Assembly: GCA_905221615.1 (NCBI GenBank)
Contig: CAJNDT010006133.1
Coordinates: forward strand, 319,770-383,769
Origin: Symbiodinium sp. CCMP2592
Taxonomy: Eukaryota > Sar > Dinophyceae > Suessiales > Symbiodiniaceae
Direction of reading: 5' to 3'
Length of the DNA: 64,000 bases
Shown: one piece after another, positions 1 to 11,991 of the stretch
Numbering within the stretch: position 1 is the first letter of the stretch
Layout of the letters: each line of letters begins with the position of its first letter
Program-made: the position numbers and the translations under genes
The notes under the pieces: generated by a model
Database searches by the model: none
What the model was told of the DNA's origin: nothing
Seen by the model: the letters and a program-made list of their open reading frames with translations, nothing else

Positions 1-43
1 CACGGTCTTCTATGAGCTTTCCTCGGAGCTGCGGGAGGATGTT
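1..43 (+). CDS. Channel 1 exon: end of C-linker
   Basis: Bases 2-43 read TVFYELSSELREDV, matching STIFNDLSPELRQDV in the channel 2 exon at 46535-46594. This is the LxxxLxxELRxxV helix that precedes the CNBD in HCN/EAG/plant K+ channels. By alignment the exon ends after GTT at 43, followed by GACACT. That makes the donor GA, a non-canonical 5' splice site known in dinoflagellates; the paralogous exon has GC at the same place. The exon is truncated by the window edge. Confidence 0.7.
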
Positions 44-2476
44 GACACTGGGACTCCCTGTTCATGCTTTTTGAGTTTAGGACCTACCTATAGCCTCCAT
101 TGTAGTTACTTTTTGGGGTTTCCTTTTTGGATCCTATATATACTATTGCTTAAACCAAAAAGATTTATGCAACGGAGACTATAGTTAGTGCTTGATAGGG
201 TCTATCACGGCCTATCGGGCTCAGGGGCTTGGGGCTCCCAGGGAGGAGGAGGGCTTTTTGGGTTTAGGCGGGCCTACAGACGTAACTCTATGAAGCGCAG
301 CCCAGCTGAATCCGGCTGTGTGCGAAAAGGCATTCCTGGCCATGCCCCGCACCTCCCCACCCCTGCGATAAGCACTCCTCCCAGACTTCAAAAGCCCTTA
401 AATCGTCCCTGCACCATAAATAGCGGAGAGATTCTTATTGTGAGTCAAAGCTTCAGCCAAGGTATTTTTCTTACTTGAAGTGTGTCGGAGGCTCTGAGTT
501 AAAGGGTGCCAGATTTCACTGTGCTGTCTGATGCTGGCTGGGGCTTCAGATCTTGTTGCATCCCCGAGAACACACTTGGCTGAGTCTTTGCTACGGTCCA
601 ACAAGCGTACATATTCCTCGAAGCATGAGGCACCCGAGATGCTTGACCGAATGTGCCTAAACTAGAGCCACATTACGCATATACCCTGTAGATCCAAACC
701 CTGAGCCGTATATAAGCCCTGATTCATTCTGATCTCAAGCGGCTTCGTGTGTAGACTAGACCCTAGACCCTCAAACATAAACCCAAAAGTTCGAGATTGT
801 AGGCGAGCTTCTTAAACCCTGAGCCCTAAACCCTAAGACCCAAAAATTCGAGATTTGAGGCGAGCTTCCTCATCCATCCTGTGCTTCCGCGGAATCTCAT
901 CTTCCGGGGGGTGCCGCGGCATCGATGGGGTCCTTAAAGGCTCAGGTTCCTCAGGGTTTTAGGCTTTGGGGGGTTATTCTTCGGTTCTCCGGTTGATGGC
1001 ATGAATCCTGCATTACCTTAAGGACCCTACACTATGGGAATTACAGTACATTCCTTATTATGGGTAGTGCAGGATTTATACCATCAACCGTCTTGATCTT
1101 GTGAAGTCCTTTTTGGGGAATCCAAAACGGACACCAACAGAGACTGGCTCAAAGAGGATTACCAATCATCGATAGGACAAAGCACCCATTGAGAACAGAG
1201 GGGAGCGAGTGCTAGGCTATATACTGGGTATATAATGGCTATATTATGGATATATACCTAGGGGTCCTTATTAGGGGTCGCTCCTTTTACCCTTTGAACG
1301 CTATTGGCGACTGTGAGACTTCCCCGCTTTCGACGAGTTAGCCTCGGATATGCTTTCATCTACATGCAGGGAACTTAGGACCCGTTAGATTACAGGCACT
1401 ACTACTCGTAACCCTAGTAGTTAGTAGCCCTCTCAGAAGACAAAACCGGCCCTGTCAGAGCTGAAGTTCTGTTTATCGGGCTTAGGGTTTAGGGCGGCTC
1501 CTGCAATAAATTTAGACTCCATCCGCCCCTGCCATGAACCTTTTAATCTCGTACCACAACTCCCCAACCCTGAATCCTCTTCCATACAGCCTAAGCCCTA
1601 AGCAAACCCTAAAGCTCTCCTCTGGAGAGGTGCCAACCAGTGCGATGATACGCCTCGTTGGTATACTGCAGCAGGCCTGGGTCCCCAATCTGAAGGGTTT
1701 AGGGGTTTAGGGTGGACATTGTGTCTTGCGTGTGTGGGTGAGTGTTGCAGCCAGCAGTGCTGCAGATTTGCCTGGCCCTCAGTTTCCTTCCTTCAGGGTA
1801 CCCGGCAGTCGCAATAGGCCTGGATGCAAAAAAGGGTTCAGGGGTTTAGGGTTTAGTGTCAGCCCACAATAAGAACAACACCACCATTCCCTTCGTTTTT
1901 GGGTTTGGGGGTTTAGGGTTATTTCAATGTACTCTAGACTTGCGTCCAAGCGCCCTCACTGCTAACCGGGTTCATGCTCTTGCCCCATGCGAGCCCCACC
2001 TTCCATGCCCCATGCGAGCCCCAACTTCCAAATCCCTCGCTCTTATAATTATCAGAGTTTGAGTTTGCTGGTGACTTCAGGGCCGTACAACATGGGATTT
2101 TGCTTCAGGCCTCGAGGCTTCCTGGCCGTAAAAAGGGGCTACTCAGATACCTAGACTTGTAAGGCCTGAGGTTTGGGGTTTCTTGCAGCTAAGACTCCAT
2201 ATGATAAGTGACCCCTTTTCAAGGTCTATATCAGTGGGCCTTGCTTTTTGAAACTCCCGTGTCGACAGGTGACGGCCAAGAAGCGTGAGCGCATCGTCCC
2301 GTCAGACAAGTTCGTCATGGGGATGTTTCTCATCCTCGCCCCTGGGCCATCACCCCTAAACCATAAACCCCTACACCCTAAACCCTAAACCCACCCTACC
2401 GAAGCCGAATGCCTCCCCTCCTCCGTGCATGTCCTATAAATCTTGCAACCAAACCCCGACACATGGTTTAAGGTTT

Positions 2477-2538
<62 letters not shown>

Positions 2539-5500
2539 TTAGCTTTGAAAGCCTTCCTTCAGGGCATTTTGTAGTACATCCGTGTCTTGTGGGTGCCGTA
2601 GCGTTTCAGGTACACTGCTTGCGAGCGTCTTGCTTTGAGACGGATCAGCTTCTTTAGGGTTACGGGCTGTTGACTCCCGGAGTCTTAGAGGTCAATCTTG
2701 CAGAAAATGTAGTTCCTTTTAATGACGAAGCGAGATTGATGCTGCGCAGAGCGTGGCAGTACATCAGCAAAAGGTGATCACATGTTATCAAGTGCAATGT
2801 CATGCCGACCTGCTGTCCCCGGAAAAGAAAATAACAACGATCCCAATGGGTGTTTATTTTAAGAGGTCTCCAGTCCTTCCAGCTGACCCTCTGCCTACAA
2901 TGCGCTGGAATCCTGTGAAGGTCCGCATGGTGAAAACTTGCGACGAAGATTGAAACTCTCGTAAACATATACCCAGATAGTGGTAGCTTGTGCAACGGCC
3001 ACCGACGACCATCAGCACATGTCACCTTCACCACCTTCACGCCCAGGAGAGGGCGACCACGTGTGGCGAGTAGTTTTAGTCGAGACTCCCTGGCAAAGCA
3101 GCTCAAGCTGTCTGGGGACATAGCGACAGCAGCAATAGCGATATTCGGAATCATAAGAGTTAGTGCAACATTTAACAGAATCAACATTTACACAAGACCC
3201 TCCCTCCGAGTTGCTTGTTTCCCAAGTCCAAGTCTCACCACCCCGAAACCAGAATAAAGCAACATAAGTACATGCCACGATCCCGAATACAACTTGCCAA
3301 ACAGCCCTAAACCCTGGATCCCAGAAGCCGTGCCTGCGTCTGCGAGTGGGCGAGTCGAAGCCCTAAATCCCAACACCCTAAACTCTGAATCCCTAGACCC
3401 TAAACTCCAAACCCTACATCCCTAAACCCCTCACCCCTAAACCGCGTAAGCCGAGTGTGAGCGCCGAAACCGCGTAAGCCCGAAGCCCCCGAGGACGGTG
3501 GTGCCGTGTTTGAGAAAGAGCTCGAGGACATGGTCGCCGACGGTTCAGAGGCTACTGGTGAAGCCCCTCGGCTTAAAGTAAAAGCCAGAAAGTTGGAATA
3601 TGATTATCCTAAACCCTTTATGGTAAATTATAAGGTATCCTACCCTGAAACCATATTCCAACTTTCTGGAGTTCCTTTTACGGTTAAGCTTCACGCAGGG
3701 ATACGGCTCAGGGGAAGGTTAAGTTTAGGATTCAGGGGTTAGGCTTTTAGGTTTAGGGAGATGGGGTTTAGTCTTAAGCATTCCGTTTTGGGGTTCGGGG
3801 TGTTCGCCTTTAGAGTTTTGGGCTTTAGGGCTTCATGGGTCTGAGGTTGATGGCTCAGGGTAGAGGGCTTCATAGCTCACGGCTTGGCTAGGCACTAAGG
3901 CGTCACCTGTCGTACATCAGCACTCCTGGTCGGAATCTTTCAGAGCATATGTGAGTTTCTGAAAATTAGGGGTACCTTATTTTGGGGTCCTAAGAATAAG
4001 GATCCTGCTATTTAGGGAACTATGTTAGGGTCCCCTATTTTCGGAAACTCCCATATTGCACTATACCAGAGTCCCGGCTCTTGTTATTCAGGCCCTGGTT
4101 TTTGGATGCCCTGCTTTGAGTTCACAGATGAAGCTAAGCCCAAAGAGAGAGCTCCCAACTCACAGGCTTCAGGGTTCAAGGGTTTGCATACAGGGATACG
4201 CTTCGGGCTGAGGGGGATTCTTGCTCTAAAGGTCAGAGGCCTCCTGCTCATTCCAAACAAAAAATACAGTAGCAAGGGGCTCCTGGACAGTGCTACCGAC
4301 TCAGGCTTTTTGAGTATTGCCGATGAGTTATGAATAGCCGGGGCCTCCAAACCTCTCCGAAACCGGCAAAATGGAGCCACAGATTTGTGTGTGATCACAA
4401 ATCGAGCCGCTCTTTCGAACTCCAAAAGCTCTTCAATAAAAACCAGAGGGACGAAAGTCCTGAATAACACACGCTCAGCTCATATGCCGAAGCCATACAT
4501 CTACAACCCAAAACGCTGAAGCAGACCCGACTAAAGTCCCAAATTCTCGAGACCTAAACCCAAAATTCTCAGGCACTGAACCCTAAACCCTAGAACCCTA
4601 CACCCTGGGCCCTACGCCCTTCTGTGTAGCTGCGAACACAAATCCGGCAGCCTGCCACAGCCCCGACACCTGTAGAACCGCTAGTTACGAAAACCTATGC
4701 TCCATGATAGGGCGCTAAACCCTGAACAATAAAATCCTTTGTGCAGAGAAGCTTAAACCCTGTAACCCTAAACCCAGTTCCTCAACCCCTCAACCCTAAA
4801 CTGCATAAGCCTTTGACCTGAAACCCCCAAACCCTAGACCACGGAGCCTCTTAGTGATGTTTCACTTTGCAGACGCGAACTCATATGCCTCGCCTGGATT
4901 GTCCGAGTGTGAGCGCCGAAACCCTAGACCAACGTCGAAAAACTGCACTAAACTCTTATTCGATGTCTAGAACCCTAAACCCGCCCTAAATGCCATAACC
5001 CTTTACCCCAAACGCTATAACCCTTAACCCCTTCAACTCTTACTGAATGGCCAGGGCCGCAAGAAGTTGACGGAGCTTCTCCGAAACGGCGACAGCTCTT
5101 GGACAGCTTTGGGTTTCTGCTCTTTCTTGCGGCGCCCGCAGTGGGTGTAGGGTTTAGGGTTATGAGCTTTAGGGTTGGGGGGTTTAGGGGTTAGGATTTC
5201 GGGTTATGGGCTTTAGGGTTTGGGGGTTTAGGGCTTAGGGTTATTGGGCTGTAGGGTTTGGTTCATAGGGTTTAGGAAGGGTTGATGGGGTGTCATAGAG
5301 GTTCCGTGCTAGTTAGTTGTATGAGGGGTTGGGCTTGGAGGGTTCAGGGGTTTAAGGCTTAGAGAGCCCTTTCAAGAATGGAAGCAGTCTTGGAATCAAT
5401 CAGGTCACATATGTGGTACTTTTAAGACATGGTCCACATGCAAACAAGTGAACTTTTTTGTTGGAGCCTGGCTATTCCCCACAGCTTATATGAAGCCAGA

Positions 5501-7528
5501 ACCCCGAAATTCCACTGCCGTGCTTTGCATCGGAAGGTTTCAGAGTCCTTTCACGACATGTGCCACTCGCGATGTTGCCGCTTCCGAGCGACAGGTGTTC
5601 GGGGGTTTGTGGGTTGCGTTGTTGGTGTCAACATCTAGGGTTGGGGTCAAGGTTATGGAGCTTAAGCGTTAGATCCTTTGGGCTCTGTGCTTCGCAAAAA
5701 CACCCTGCACCCTTGACGGCCCATTTCAAGGAAGACTACGGCCGGCATTACGGTTTTGCATGGTGGTTACAAACAGTTAAAAACCGCGCGCGCAAGCAAG
5801 CTCGCGTAAGAGCGGGCGCAAGATACATAACATGTACTAACTAAGTCAAAATGCATGGTATTTTACGGTTTGTGAAGGGGTTATGTTGACATGAGCGAAA
5901 ACCCTTGCACGCGCAAGACGGCACAAGGGCAGGCGCAAGCTCTGTCCTGATGCCTGGGCATGGCTCCCTTAATTTAGAACAAAGTAACATCCATATACAT
6001 CTTTGAACCCAAGCCGTCATTCAACATTACACCCCGACAGCGGCTGACAGAAGCTTTTGAGGTTTCGGCGAAGAAGTACTGCTTGGTCTCAAGAATGAGC
6101 CGACTTGGCGGCAGAAATCGCGGGGCCGGGGGGAGGGTTCAGAATTAAGTATTCATAAGTATTTATTCATTGTAAGAAGCCTTCCCCCGAAGATAGGGTC
6201 CGATGACAAAGAAGGGTCTCTTGGCTTAGGTTCTTATTTAGGCTGCCCCGAAGACCTCAACCCTAAACGAAACTCGCCGGCGAGCCTGGCTAAACCTTCA
6301 ATTTGTCAAACGCGGCCCTACACCTCATACCATACATAGGCCGCTGACTTAAAGCTTCAATCGTAAGGCTTGAAGCGACCGAATACGGTGACGTTGTTGA
6401 TTTCACTGAGGTCTTGGACCGAATAAGTATATGAACATTGTAAGGAACCTAGGGAAAAACGTTTCTAATTGTTCCGAGATGTGCAGTCAACCGTCGCCCC
6501 CCAAGAAAACTAAAGGCACGAAGCTTTAAAACCTATAATTTGAAGGACTAAAGTTGCCGAATATAGGGGGGCCTTCCAGGTTATTAACGCCTCTATATCA
6601 AACTGTCAGAATCTGAGCTCGTTCCTTCACCTTCAAGTCAGAGACCGCGTCCCGCAACCTTCCGCGCTTGAACCCCAAGACGTCTGTAGAATCTAGTATA
6701 ATTAATTACCTATACTATTTTGCGGGTTCCTTATTATTGTGGAGCACAGTTAGGGAAGTCTTGCTAACAAGGCCGCACTTGAGGGGCTTGGGGTTTCGGT
6801 TGAGGTTTTCAGTTCCCTCCGACCTTACAGCCCCATAAACCCTCACGCAAAACTCCCTCTTGCAAGCTCAGGTATGAGTACACCGTGACTGCCTCTCGCA
6901 AGCTCGTCCTGCTCTTTGTGCCAAGAGATCGTTTCATCGACACTGGTCTCAACGCTTCGGTTGGGTTCCTGTTTCCAAAGCCTAAACCGTGGACTTTCAA
7001 GCCCTAAACCGTTTGACCCTGCCGAATGCCTTGCCGAAACCGTGCCGAGAGTGCATACCGACATGTCCCAAAAACCCAACATGGAAACTGCAATAACCAT
7101 CCTAAACCCAAAACCCTAAACCCTAAACCCTTGTTTCAGAGCGAAGCAGGGGTTCACAGAGGGCTCGGGAGCCTTCGGCGGACTAAGGGTCGTGAGATGT
7201 CGGATGATGAATTTTGGAGCTGTTCGGCCGTATGTCCACACATGCACACTTAGCCAGACATGCAGCAGACTGCAAAGAGGAAAGAAGGCAGAGCCGTCAA
7301 AGGGGCACTTCCCTGGCGACTTGGTGGTGCTAAGCTCGGAAATTCCAAACTCCCAGCCCCACGCACTGCTTGTAGTGTGGACAGACCGCTGCCGATCGAA
7401 GACGAGAGAACTTTGCACACCATCAAGCTTTATGCAAGGCTCCACAACACTTAAGTCCAAACCGCAAGGAGCGGCTGGCGAACATGCCGGAAGTCTTCGG
7501 CATCATGCGGGCAAACTTCGTTGGCTGA
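1..7528 (+). CDS. Channel 1: 3' part of a cyclic-nucleotide-binding-domain cation channel gene (gene span, 5' end outside window)
   Basis: Seven exons on the plus strand join in a consistent frame: 1-43, (one missing), 1630-1680, 2269-2337, 3479-3577, 5055-5128, 5544-5594 and 7456-7528 with a TGA. They encode the end of the C-linker and most of a CNBD, the cytoplasmic regulatory part of KCNH/CNG/plant Shaker-type channels. Recognition rests on side-by-side similarity to channel 2 in this window, whose pore identifies the family. An exon equivalent to channel 2 residues ARYMVPPDLLNHLLFQN was not found between 44 and 1629. The membrane part must lie upstream of base 1. The ligand-pocket region differs from channel 2 (see 5055-5128), so it may not bind nucleotide. 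Product class is fairly sure; individual ends are predictions. Confidence 0.7.
994..1092. repeat. Palindromic element family G (AATCCTGCATTACC), copy 1
   Basis: Ends GGTTGATGGCATGAATCCTG / CAGGATTTATACCATCAACC; in a channel 1 intron. Confidence 0.8.
1191..1300. repeat. Palindromic element family J, copy 1
   Basis: Interior TATATAATGGCTATATTATG and end GGGGTCCTTATTAGGGGTCG match 47496-47622. Confidence 0.7.
1630..1680 (+). CDS. Channel 1 exon: start of CNBD
   Basis: The 17 codons read VPTSAMIRLVGILQQAW, aligning without gaps to IPSSVIVRLVPIIQQTL of channel 2 (47948-47998). The acceptor is GAGAG|GTG and the donor is TGG|GTCC; phase is 0 at both ends. This is the first helix and strand of the CNBD. 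The segment just N-terminal to it must be a separate exon in 44-1629 that I could not identify. Confidence 0.7.
2269..2337 (+). CDS. Channel 1 exon: CNBD beta-roll
   Basis: The exon has 69 nt and phase 0 at both ends, after GACAG and before a GC donor (CTC|GCCCCT). It reads ...KKRERIVPSDKFVMGMFLIL and aligns residue for residue over 23 positions with channel 2 exon 48923-48991 (...QPNERITSRGEIGSGMFVVL). Both have a GC donor after the final Leu. The family pattern is PxExIxxxGxxGxxMFxVL; the glycine pair of the canonical strand is altered here (SDKF for SRGE). Confidence 0.75.
2487..2540. repeat. (AT)n(GT)n microsatellite
   Basis: Uninterrupted TA run followed by GT run in a channel 1 intron. 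Confidence 0.95.
3479..3577 (+). CDS. Channel 1 exon: CNBD loop, donor inside a palindromic element
   Basis: The exon reads PEAPEDGGAVFEKELEDMVA and continues through DGSEATGEAPRLK, 33 codons in phase 0/0. GGAVFEK corresponds to DGIALMDQ in channel 2 (50323-50369) and to the GxVxV strand of CNBDs. Phase continuity with the next exon requires the donor at 3578 (AAA|GTAAAAG). That GT, and the last codons CTT AAA, belong to the end of the palindromic element at 3573-3680. An upstream GT (ACTG|GTGAAG) would give the wrong phase. Confidence 0.55.
3573..3680. repeat. Palindromic element family C (AAAAGCCAGAAAGTTGGAAT), copy 1
   Basis: Ends are CTTAAAGTAAAAGCCAG and CTGGAGTTCCTTTTA, with long complementary arms (GAAAGTTGGAATATG / CATATTCCAACTTTC). 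The left end overlaps the predicted end of a channel 1 exon and contains its GTAAAAG donor. Confidence 0.85.
3951..4052. repeat. Palindromic element family A (GTTTCCGAAAA), copy 1
   Basis: About 100-bp element with inverted ends GAGTTTCCGAAAA / TTTTCGGAAACTCCC and internal TAGGATCCTTATTATAAGG-type arms. It has no coding capacity and is MITE-like. ATAT flanks both ends here (possible target duplication). Confidence 0.8.
5055..5128 (+). CDS. Channel 1 exon: degenerate phosphate-binding cassette
   Basis: The exon reads GRKKLTELLRNGDSSWTALG and then FCSFL, in phase 0/2, with acceptor GGCCAG|GGC and a GC donor (TT|GCGGCG). ELLRNGDSSWTALGF lies where channel 2 has EVLRAGDSFGEEILLG. In CNBDs the FGE motif of this cassette contacts the ribose-phosphate of cAMP or cGMP. 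Here FGE is replaced by SWT, suggesting loss of nucleotide binding (inference), or else a wrong boundary. Confidence 0.55.
5544..5594 (+). CDS. Channel 1 exon: end of CNBD beta-roll
   Basis: After the acceptor TTTCAG it reads VLSRHVPLAMLPLPSD, corresponding to TMLFIPADD at the start of channel 2 exon 53681-53773. It has one leading base and two trailing bases (AG|GTGTTC, GT donor), which fit the neighbouring exons exactly. Confidence 0.55.
7456..7528 (+). CDS. Channel 1 terminal exon with stop
   Basis: After ACTTAAG|T the exon reads PNRKERLANMPEVFGIMRAN and then FVG-stop (TGA at 7526). The channel 2 terminal exon ends FAALPEILSIMRHNFSI-stop. Shared residues (LxxxPEIxxIMRxNF) and the same stop position strongly support homology and a true C-terminus just after the CNBD. 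Confidence 0.75.
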
Positions 7529-8304
7529 GTCTTTCGAGACCCAAAGTATTGCTGCACGGAAGAGCTACGGGGAGTTATGGGTTTAAGGAGTTTTGAGATT
7601 AGGGCTTCGCAAGTAGGTTAACGAGTTAGGGAATTATGGATGTATAGGGTTTCGGGAGCAATGGGTGTCACCCAAGGGTTCTGGGTTTTGGGCATGGAGG
7701 CACGGTCAATTGGAAGCTATGGTGAGCTGTTAAATGCGGACGCAATGAATACGTGGATTCACATACTTGCAAAGCAAGGCTGCAGTTATCCGACTGTCAC
7801 TGTCGCATCTTCGCTTACTTGAGGTATCTGCAGCCCTCCCCCACTTTCCAAGCCCAGGTCTTTACCGTATCAAGCCCCAAAGCCCGAAACCACATCCCAA
7901 GCCGAAAGCAAGCCAAGGTAGGGCATAGCAGTTTTCGCACGAGCAAAAATGAACATGATAACGGGGAAGGCTTTAGGGCTTCGAGGTTCAGAGTTTAGGC
8001 GTTTGCGTGAGGGTTCAGGATACACGGCTCAGGATTTCCAGTTCAGGCAAGGACAACCCTGGCCCGCACGCAAACATAAGGGCCCCGTATTTTGCGGGGC
8101 CCCTACGAGGGGTATTCCAGATAGCTTTAACCACAAGATGTCTACGATTCTCACGCCTTCCGGCCGCTGGAATTCAAGTCCGCCCCGAGCGGGGAGGTGG
8201 AGTGAGTGCAGTTTTAAGTTCTTCGATGTAGACCGGCAGCTCTCTTCCTTTCGAAGCGTAGACGGAGATAGTTCGATCAGAAAACCTCAACCTTGAAACC
8301 AAAC

Positions 8305-8406
8305 GGGGGTTTCCGAAAATAGGGGACCCTACTATAGTACCCTAATTAGTGGGATCCTTATTATAAGGACCCCCACATAAGGTTCCCGTAATTTTCGGAA
8401 ACTCCC
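8305..8406. repeat. Palindromic element family A, copy 2
   Basis: Complete copy, opposite orientation to copy 1; AAAC on both flanks. Confidence 0.8.
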
Positions 8407-8782
8407 AAACCACTCACCCCCATATAGACGCTTCTACACCAGCTCCTCGGCCTTACAATCCTCGAGTTTCCAGGGATGTTAGAAGTTGGAGGCTCTTGGA
8501 TTGAAGCGATTCGGGGCTTCTAGGGCTTATAGGCTGAAAGGCTTTAAGTGTTGAGGGTTTAGAGTTTTAGGGTGAGTTGAAGCTCAGTGCTGCGAGTCAG
8601 CTTCTTGATCTCGCGGATACTAGACGTCCAGAGCGGCTTTGGTTCAGGGTCATACTGTTGATGGGCAGAACATGGAGTACACTACAACGGGGAGTACAAG
8701 CCTCCTAAAACCCACAGGCACATGCATGTAAAATCCCTTCGAGGGGTTGGCTCCTCTTCAAGTCCTAAACCTTGTAATATGG

Positions 8783-8881
8783 GGGGCCTTAATAATAATT
8801 ACCGGTACTCTTTTGGGGCTCCTTTTTATAATCATAGTACAATATACCCCAAAACCATCTTCTCATTGTTCAGGCCCCTAT
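8783..8881. repeat. Palindromic element family E (GGGGCCTTAATAATTACC), copy 1
   Basis: Consensus about 95 bp: GGCCTTAATAATTACC...GGTTCCTTATTATAATTAT...CAAAACCCTATTCTAATT...AAGGCCCC. Many copies are bounded by TA, as in Stowaway/mariner-type MITEs (inference). Confidence 0.75.
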
Positions 8882-10020
8882 AGTAAGCCCCAACTATTCG
8901 GGTTTGTGATGACATGATGCGATCTTGAGAAGTGCCGATAGAGGTGCGACTCCAACGCACATTCTTCAATCCATGCCACATGGTGGCTTCACACCGCAGG
9001 GACCCGACGTCCGGTCTTCAGATATTTTGACATTGACATCTCACCGAAACCCCCCTAATATCGAAACATAGTCCCGGAGATCTTTTTCAATATTAGGCGT
9101 GGGGGAGCGTTTTAATATTAAGGGTAAGCGAGTAGTTGAGAAATACCCAAGGCTTCAAGGCTGGAAGTTGTGATCTGGCTTCAAGCTGTCATTGTGCTGA
9201 GTCTCTCCGATCCCACATTGGCATTTGGCTGATTTCGACGTGGAAATTGGACCCTGGTAGCCCCGTTGGATTCCTCTAGGAATCCTCCGGTGCAAGTAGT
9301 ATCTAGAAGGGACCAGAAGGAAGGATCCATGCTTGCAGGGCTTAAAAAAGCTGGAGACCCTAAACCCTGAACCCTAAACTCTGGGTGTTGTTGACGAAGT
9401 TGTGTGTTTTTGGTTCCGCATTGTAGTTGTTTGTCTTTGCTTCTCGTGGTCTGAAGTTCGGATCTCTACTGTGCAGCTCTCAGTGAGACAGTTCTGGTTG
9501 ATTGACAAGAATGTAAGAAGATCATTTCGCGTTATCATCATGAATATTTATCTCAGCTTGGCCTTTTGGCGAGCATGTCTTTCCCAAAAGCCCGATAAAT
9601 TTCTTAACCTAGACCCCCGTGATCTGCAGAAGCAGGCAGGAGAAATGGGTAGATAGGTTGGTGTCATATAGGTGCTTGTGTGCATTGTACAGATACAGAT
9701 CTGGAAATCGATATCGATATAGATATGGATACCGACGTATAGATTTACGTACAGACCAAGAGTCAGAGAGAGACAGCGACAGGGACGGAGACGGAGACAG
9801 AGAGTCCTGAGAAAGCTAGCTCCGCTTGTGTACATATTCAAGCACGAACCCGAAATCCTGAACCCTTCAGTGTTCTTCGGAGTTACCCTGCAATGCGGGC
9901 TTTCTCCGGCCTAGGTAGGAGGGAAGAAACCCTAAACCCTCCCGAATCTTGAAATCCGGTTTCAAGCTCCCCAGTCGACCGGCCGGCGTCCTTGCGAACC
10001 GCCCAAGTGGGAGTTGCCGC

Positions 10021-10149
10021 AAATTTGGGGGTACCTTATTTTGGGGTCCTTATAATAAGGATCCTACTATTCAGGATACTATAGTCCTTATAATAAGGAT
10101 CCTACCATTTAGTGTACTATATTAGGGTCCCCTATTTTCGGAAACTCTC
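10021..10149. repeat. Palindromic element family A, copy 3 (internally duplicated)
   Basis: The left end is degraded; the segment CCTTATAATAAGGATCCTAC occurs twice in tandem, lengthening the element. Confidence 0.75.
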
Positions 10150-11366
10150 AAGTATCTCCGAAGGAGATATTCATAGCGTGCCACCTGTGCTTCTTCTGGT
10201 CTTCGCTTGAAACTTCATGGGCAGTTTGATGAAGCAGCATAAAAAAGCTGGAGTACTCAGCAACTCTATTCCTTATGGTTCCTACCTGTACTTCTATACC
10301 CAAGCCCTCTTCTAGTTATGAAGGCTGCAATAGTCGAGTTAAACGTACCTTCTCTATGATTCCGACAAGCTCATAACTGCTTTCAACTGTACACAGAACT
10401 CCCCTAACCCCAGGACCCTAACCCGACCGAGTTGTGCCCATGATCCTTCAAGCAGTCATGCATCGTGTGCATTGTGCAGCATCGGCTGAGCTTGGGATTT
10501 GGACTCCCAGATTCCAGGTCGTGAACATCTCGAAAATCGATCATCTTCTTGAAAGGTTCAGGGGTTTACGTCAGGGTCTTCGTAGTGGGCCCATGGCTGC
10601 ACCGATGCCGTAGGAAAAATGCAACGGAATAGACGAAAGGACGTGCGACCGACTCAGGCAGAACGAACCCTCTCAGGAGCCGGTTCCTTGTTCACACTTC
10701 AGGAGACCAGCGAGCTCTAGGCGGTTTGGGATGCCGGGTGTAGGGAGTCTGGGTTTAGGGTTTGGGGAGTTGTGGTTTAGGGTTGTGTTTCGGGTTGGCA
10801 GTCTGCTATAGAGTTTAGGGCTGGGCTTAGAGATTGGTAGGTTTGAGACATCAACCCAGAACATGCGATGAAAACGAAGGAAAGGGTGCGACAGTCTCGT
10901 TCTCGACTATCAGCCAGCTATCACCGGCATACTAGCAACGGACTGGCGCCGTCATTCGCTTGACTATGACCAGAGTCCTGTCCCGTACCGAAGTCACTGA
11001 ACCCCAAACCCCTAAAACCGTGACCTTATCCTTGTACAGAGTTATAGGTACCCGATAAAAAGCCAAAACCTTACATCCTACATCCTTAATTGGACACTAA
11101 ACCGTAAACACTAAACCCCCTTACCATGACGCAGGCACGAGCCGCCCGGATGTTGTCGCGTTGAGCGCCGTGGCTTGCTCGGTGGAAGGCGGGCTTGACG
11201 ACACATGCGCACTGGTGGAAGATGTTGTATCGCCATAATGCGTGCTACCGTGTTTAGTGGTGTTATGATGCCTGACAGTATGCTGGCTCTGTAGCATCGT
11301 TGTGAGTAATCTTCTTGGCAGTCTTTGCACGCTTAGACCCAGACCCCCGAGAGGATGCAAAAGGTA

Positions 11367-11456
11367 GATCCCTTGATGGGGGCTCCTATAACGTACCCTT
11401 AGTAGTATAGGCCAAATTAGGGGATCTACTTTCAGGATTCTCCCGGGGGTCTGGGG
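11367..11456. repeat. Element family I (GGGATCT...CTCCCGGGGGTC), copy 1
   Basis: AGATCCCTTGATGGGGGCTC ... CTCCCGGGGGTC. Confidence 0.65.
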
Positions 11457-11600
11457 AGGGCTGGGGGAGGGGTGTCTTTCGGAGATGTTTTGAGCGAGAG
11501 GCTATGTGTTCAGATCCCCAGAGATGCCCTTGGAGCCTCAACTACTGTAGGAGATCCTGATTAAGAAGGATCTATAAGGGCAATATAATCATGTAGGAGC

Positions 11601-11697
11601 CTGACTAGGCAACCTTGTGCCTTTATCAGGGTTCGTTGTATGAATCCTACGTTTTTGGGGGTTATAGGCCCAGGGTTTCTTAATCAGGTTCCTACAG
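11601..11697. repeat. Palindromic element family F (GGCCCAGGGTTTCTTAATCAGG), copy 1
   Basis: Ends TGTAGGAGCCTGACTAGGCA / TTCTTAATCAGGTTCCTACA; a second partial end lies just upstream (11548-11600). Confidence 0.75.
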
Positions 11698-11893
11698 TAT
11701 CAAGATTACATCCGACAGCCCCGTTCTGATTATTGAGACCCCTACTTTACTCTCCCGGACCTCAGATCTAAGCAAACATGCTTTAGCCAAAGTGTAGGGC
11801 TTCAGCATTCTGAGAGTGTTGTGAATGTAGATCTTCATTCGATCTCGATGGCTTTCCTTGTGGCTCTCCGACTCTCTCGCCCTCCCTCTATTC

Positions 11894-11991
11894 GGAAGTT
11901 TCCGAAAATAGGGAACCCTAATATAGTACCGTAAGTAGTAGGATCCTTATTCGAAGGGCCCCAAAATAAGGTGCCATTTTCGGAAACTCCC
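11894..11991. repeat. Palindromic element family A, copy 4
   Basis: Both termini intact, interior as in copy 2, just upstream of the protease gene. Confidence 0.8.
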
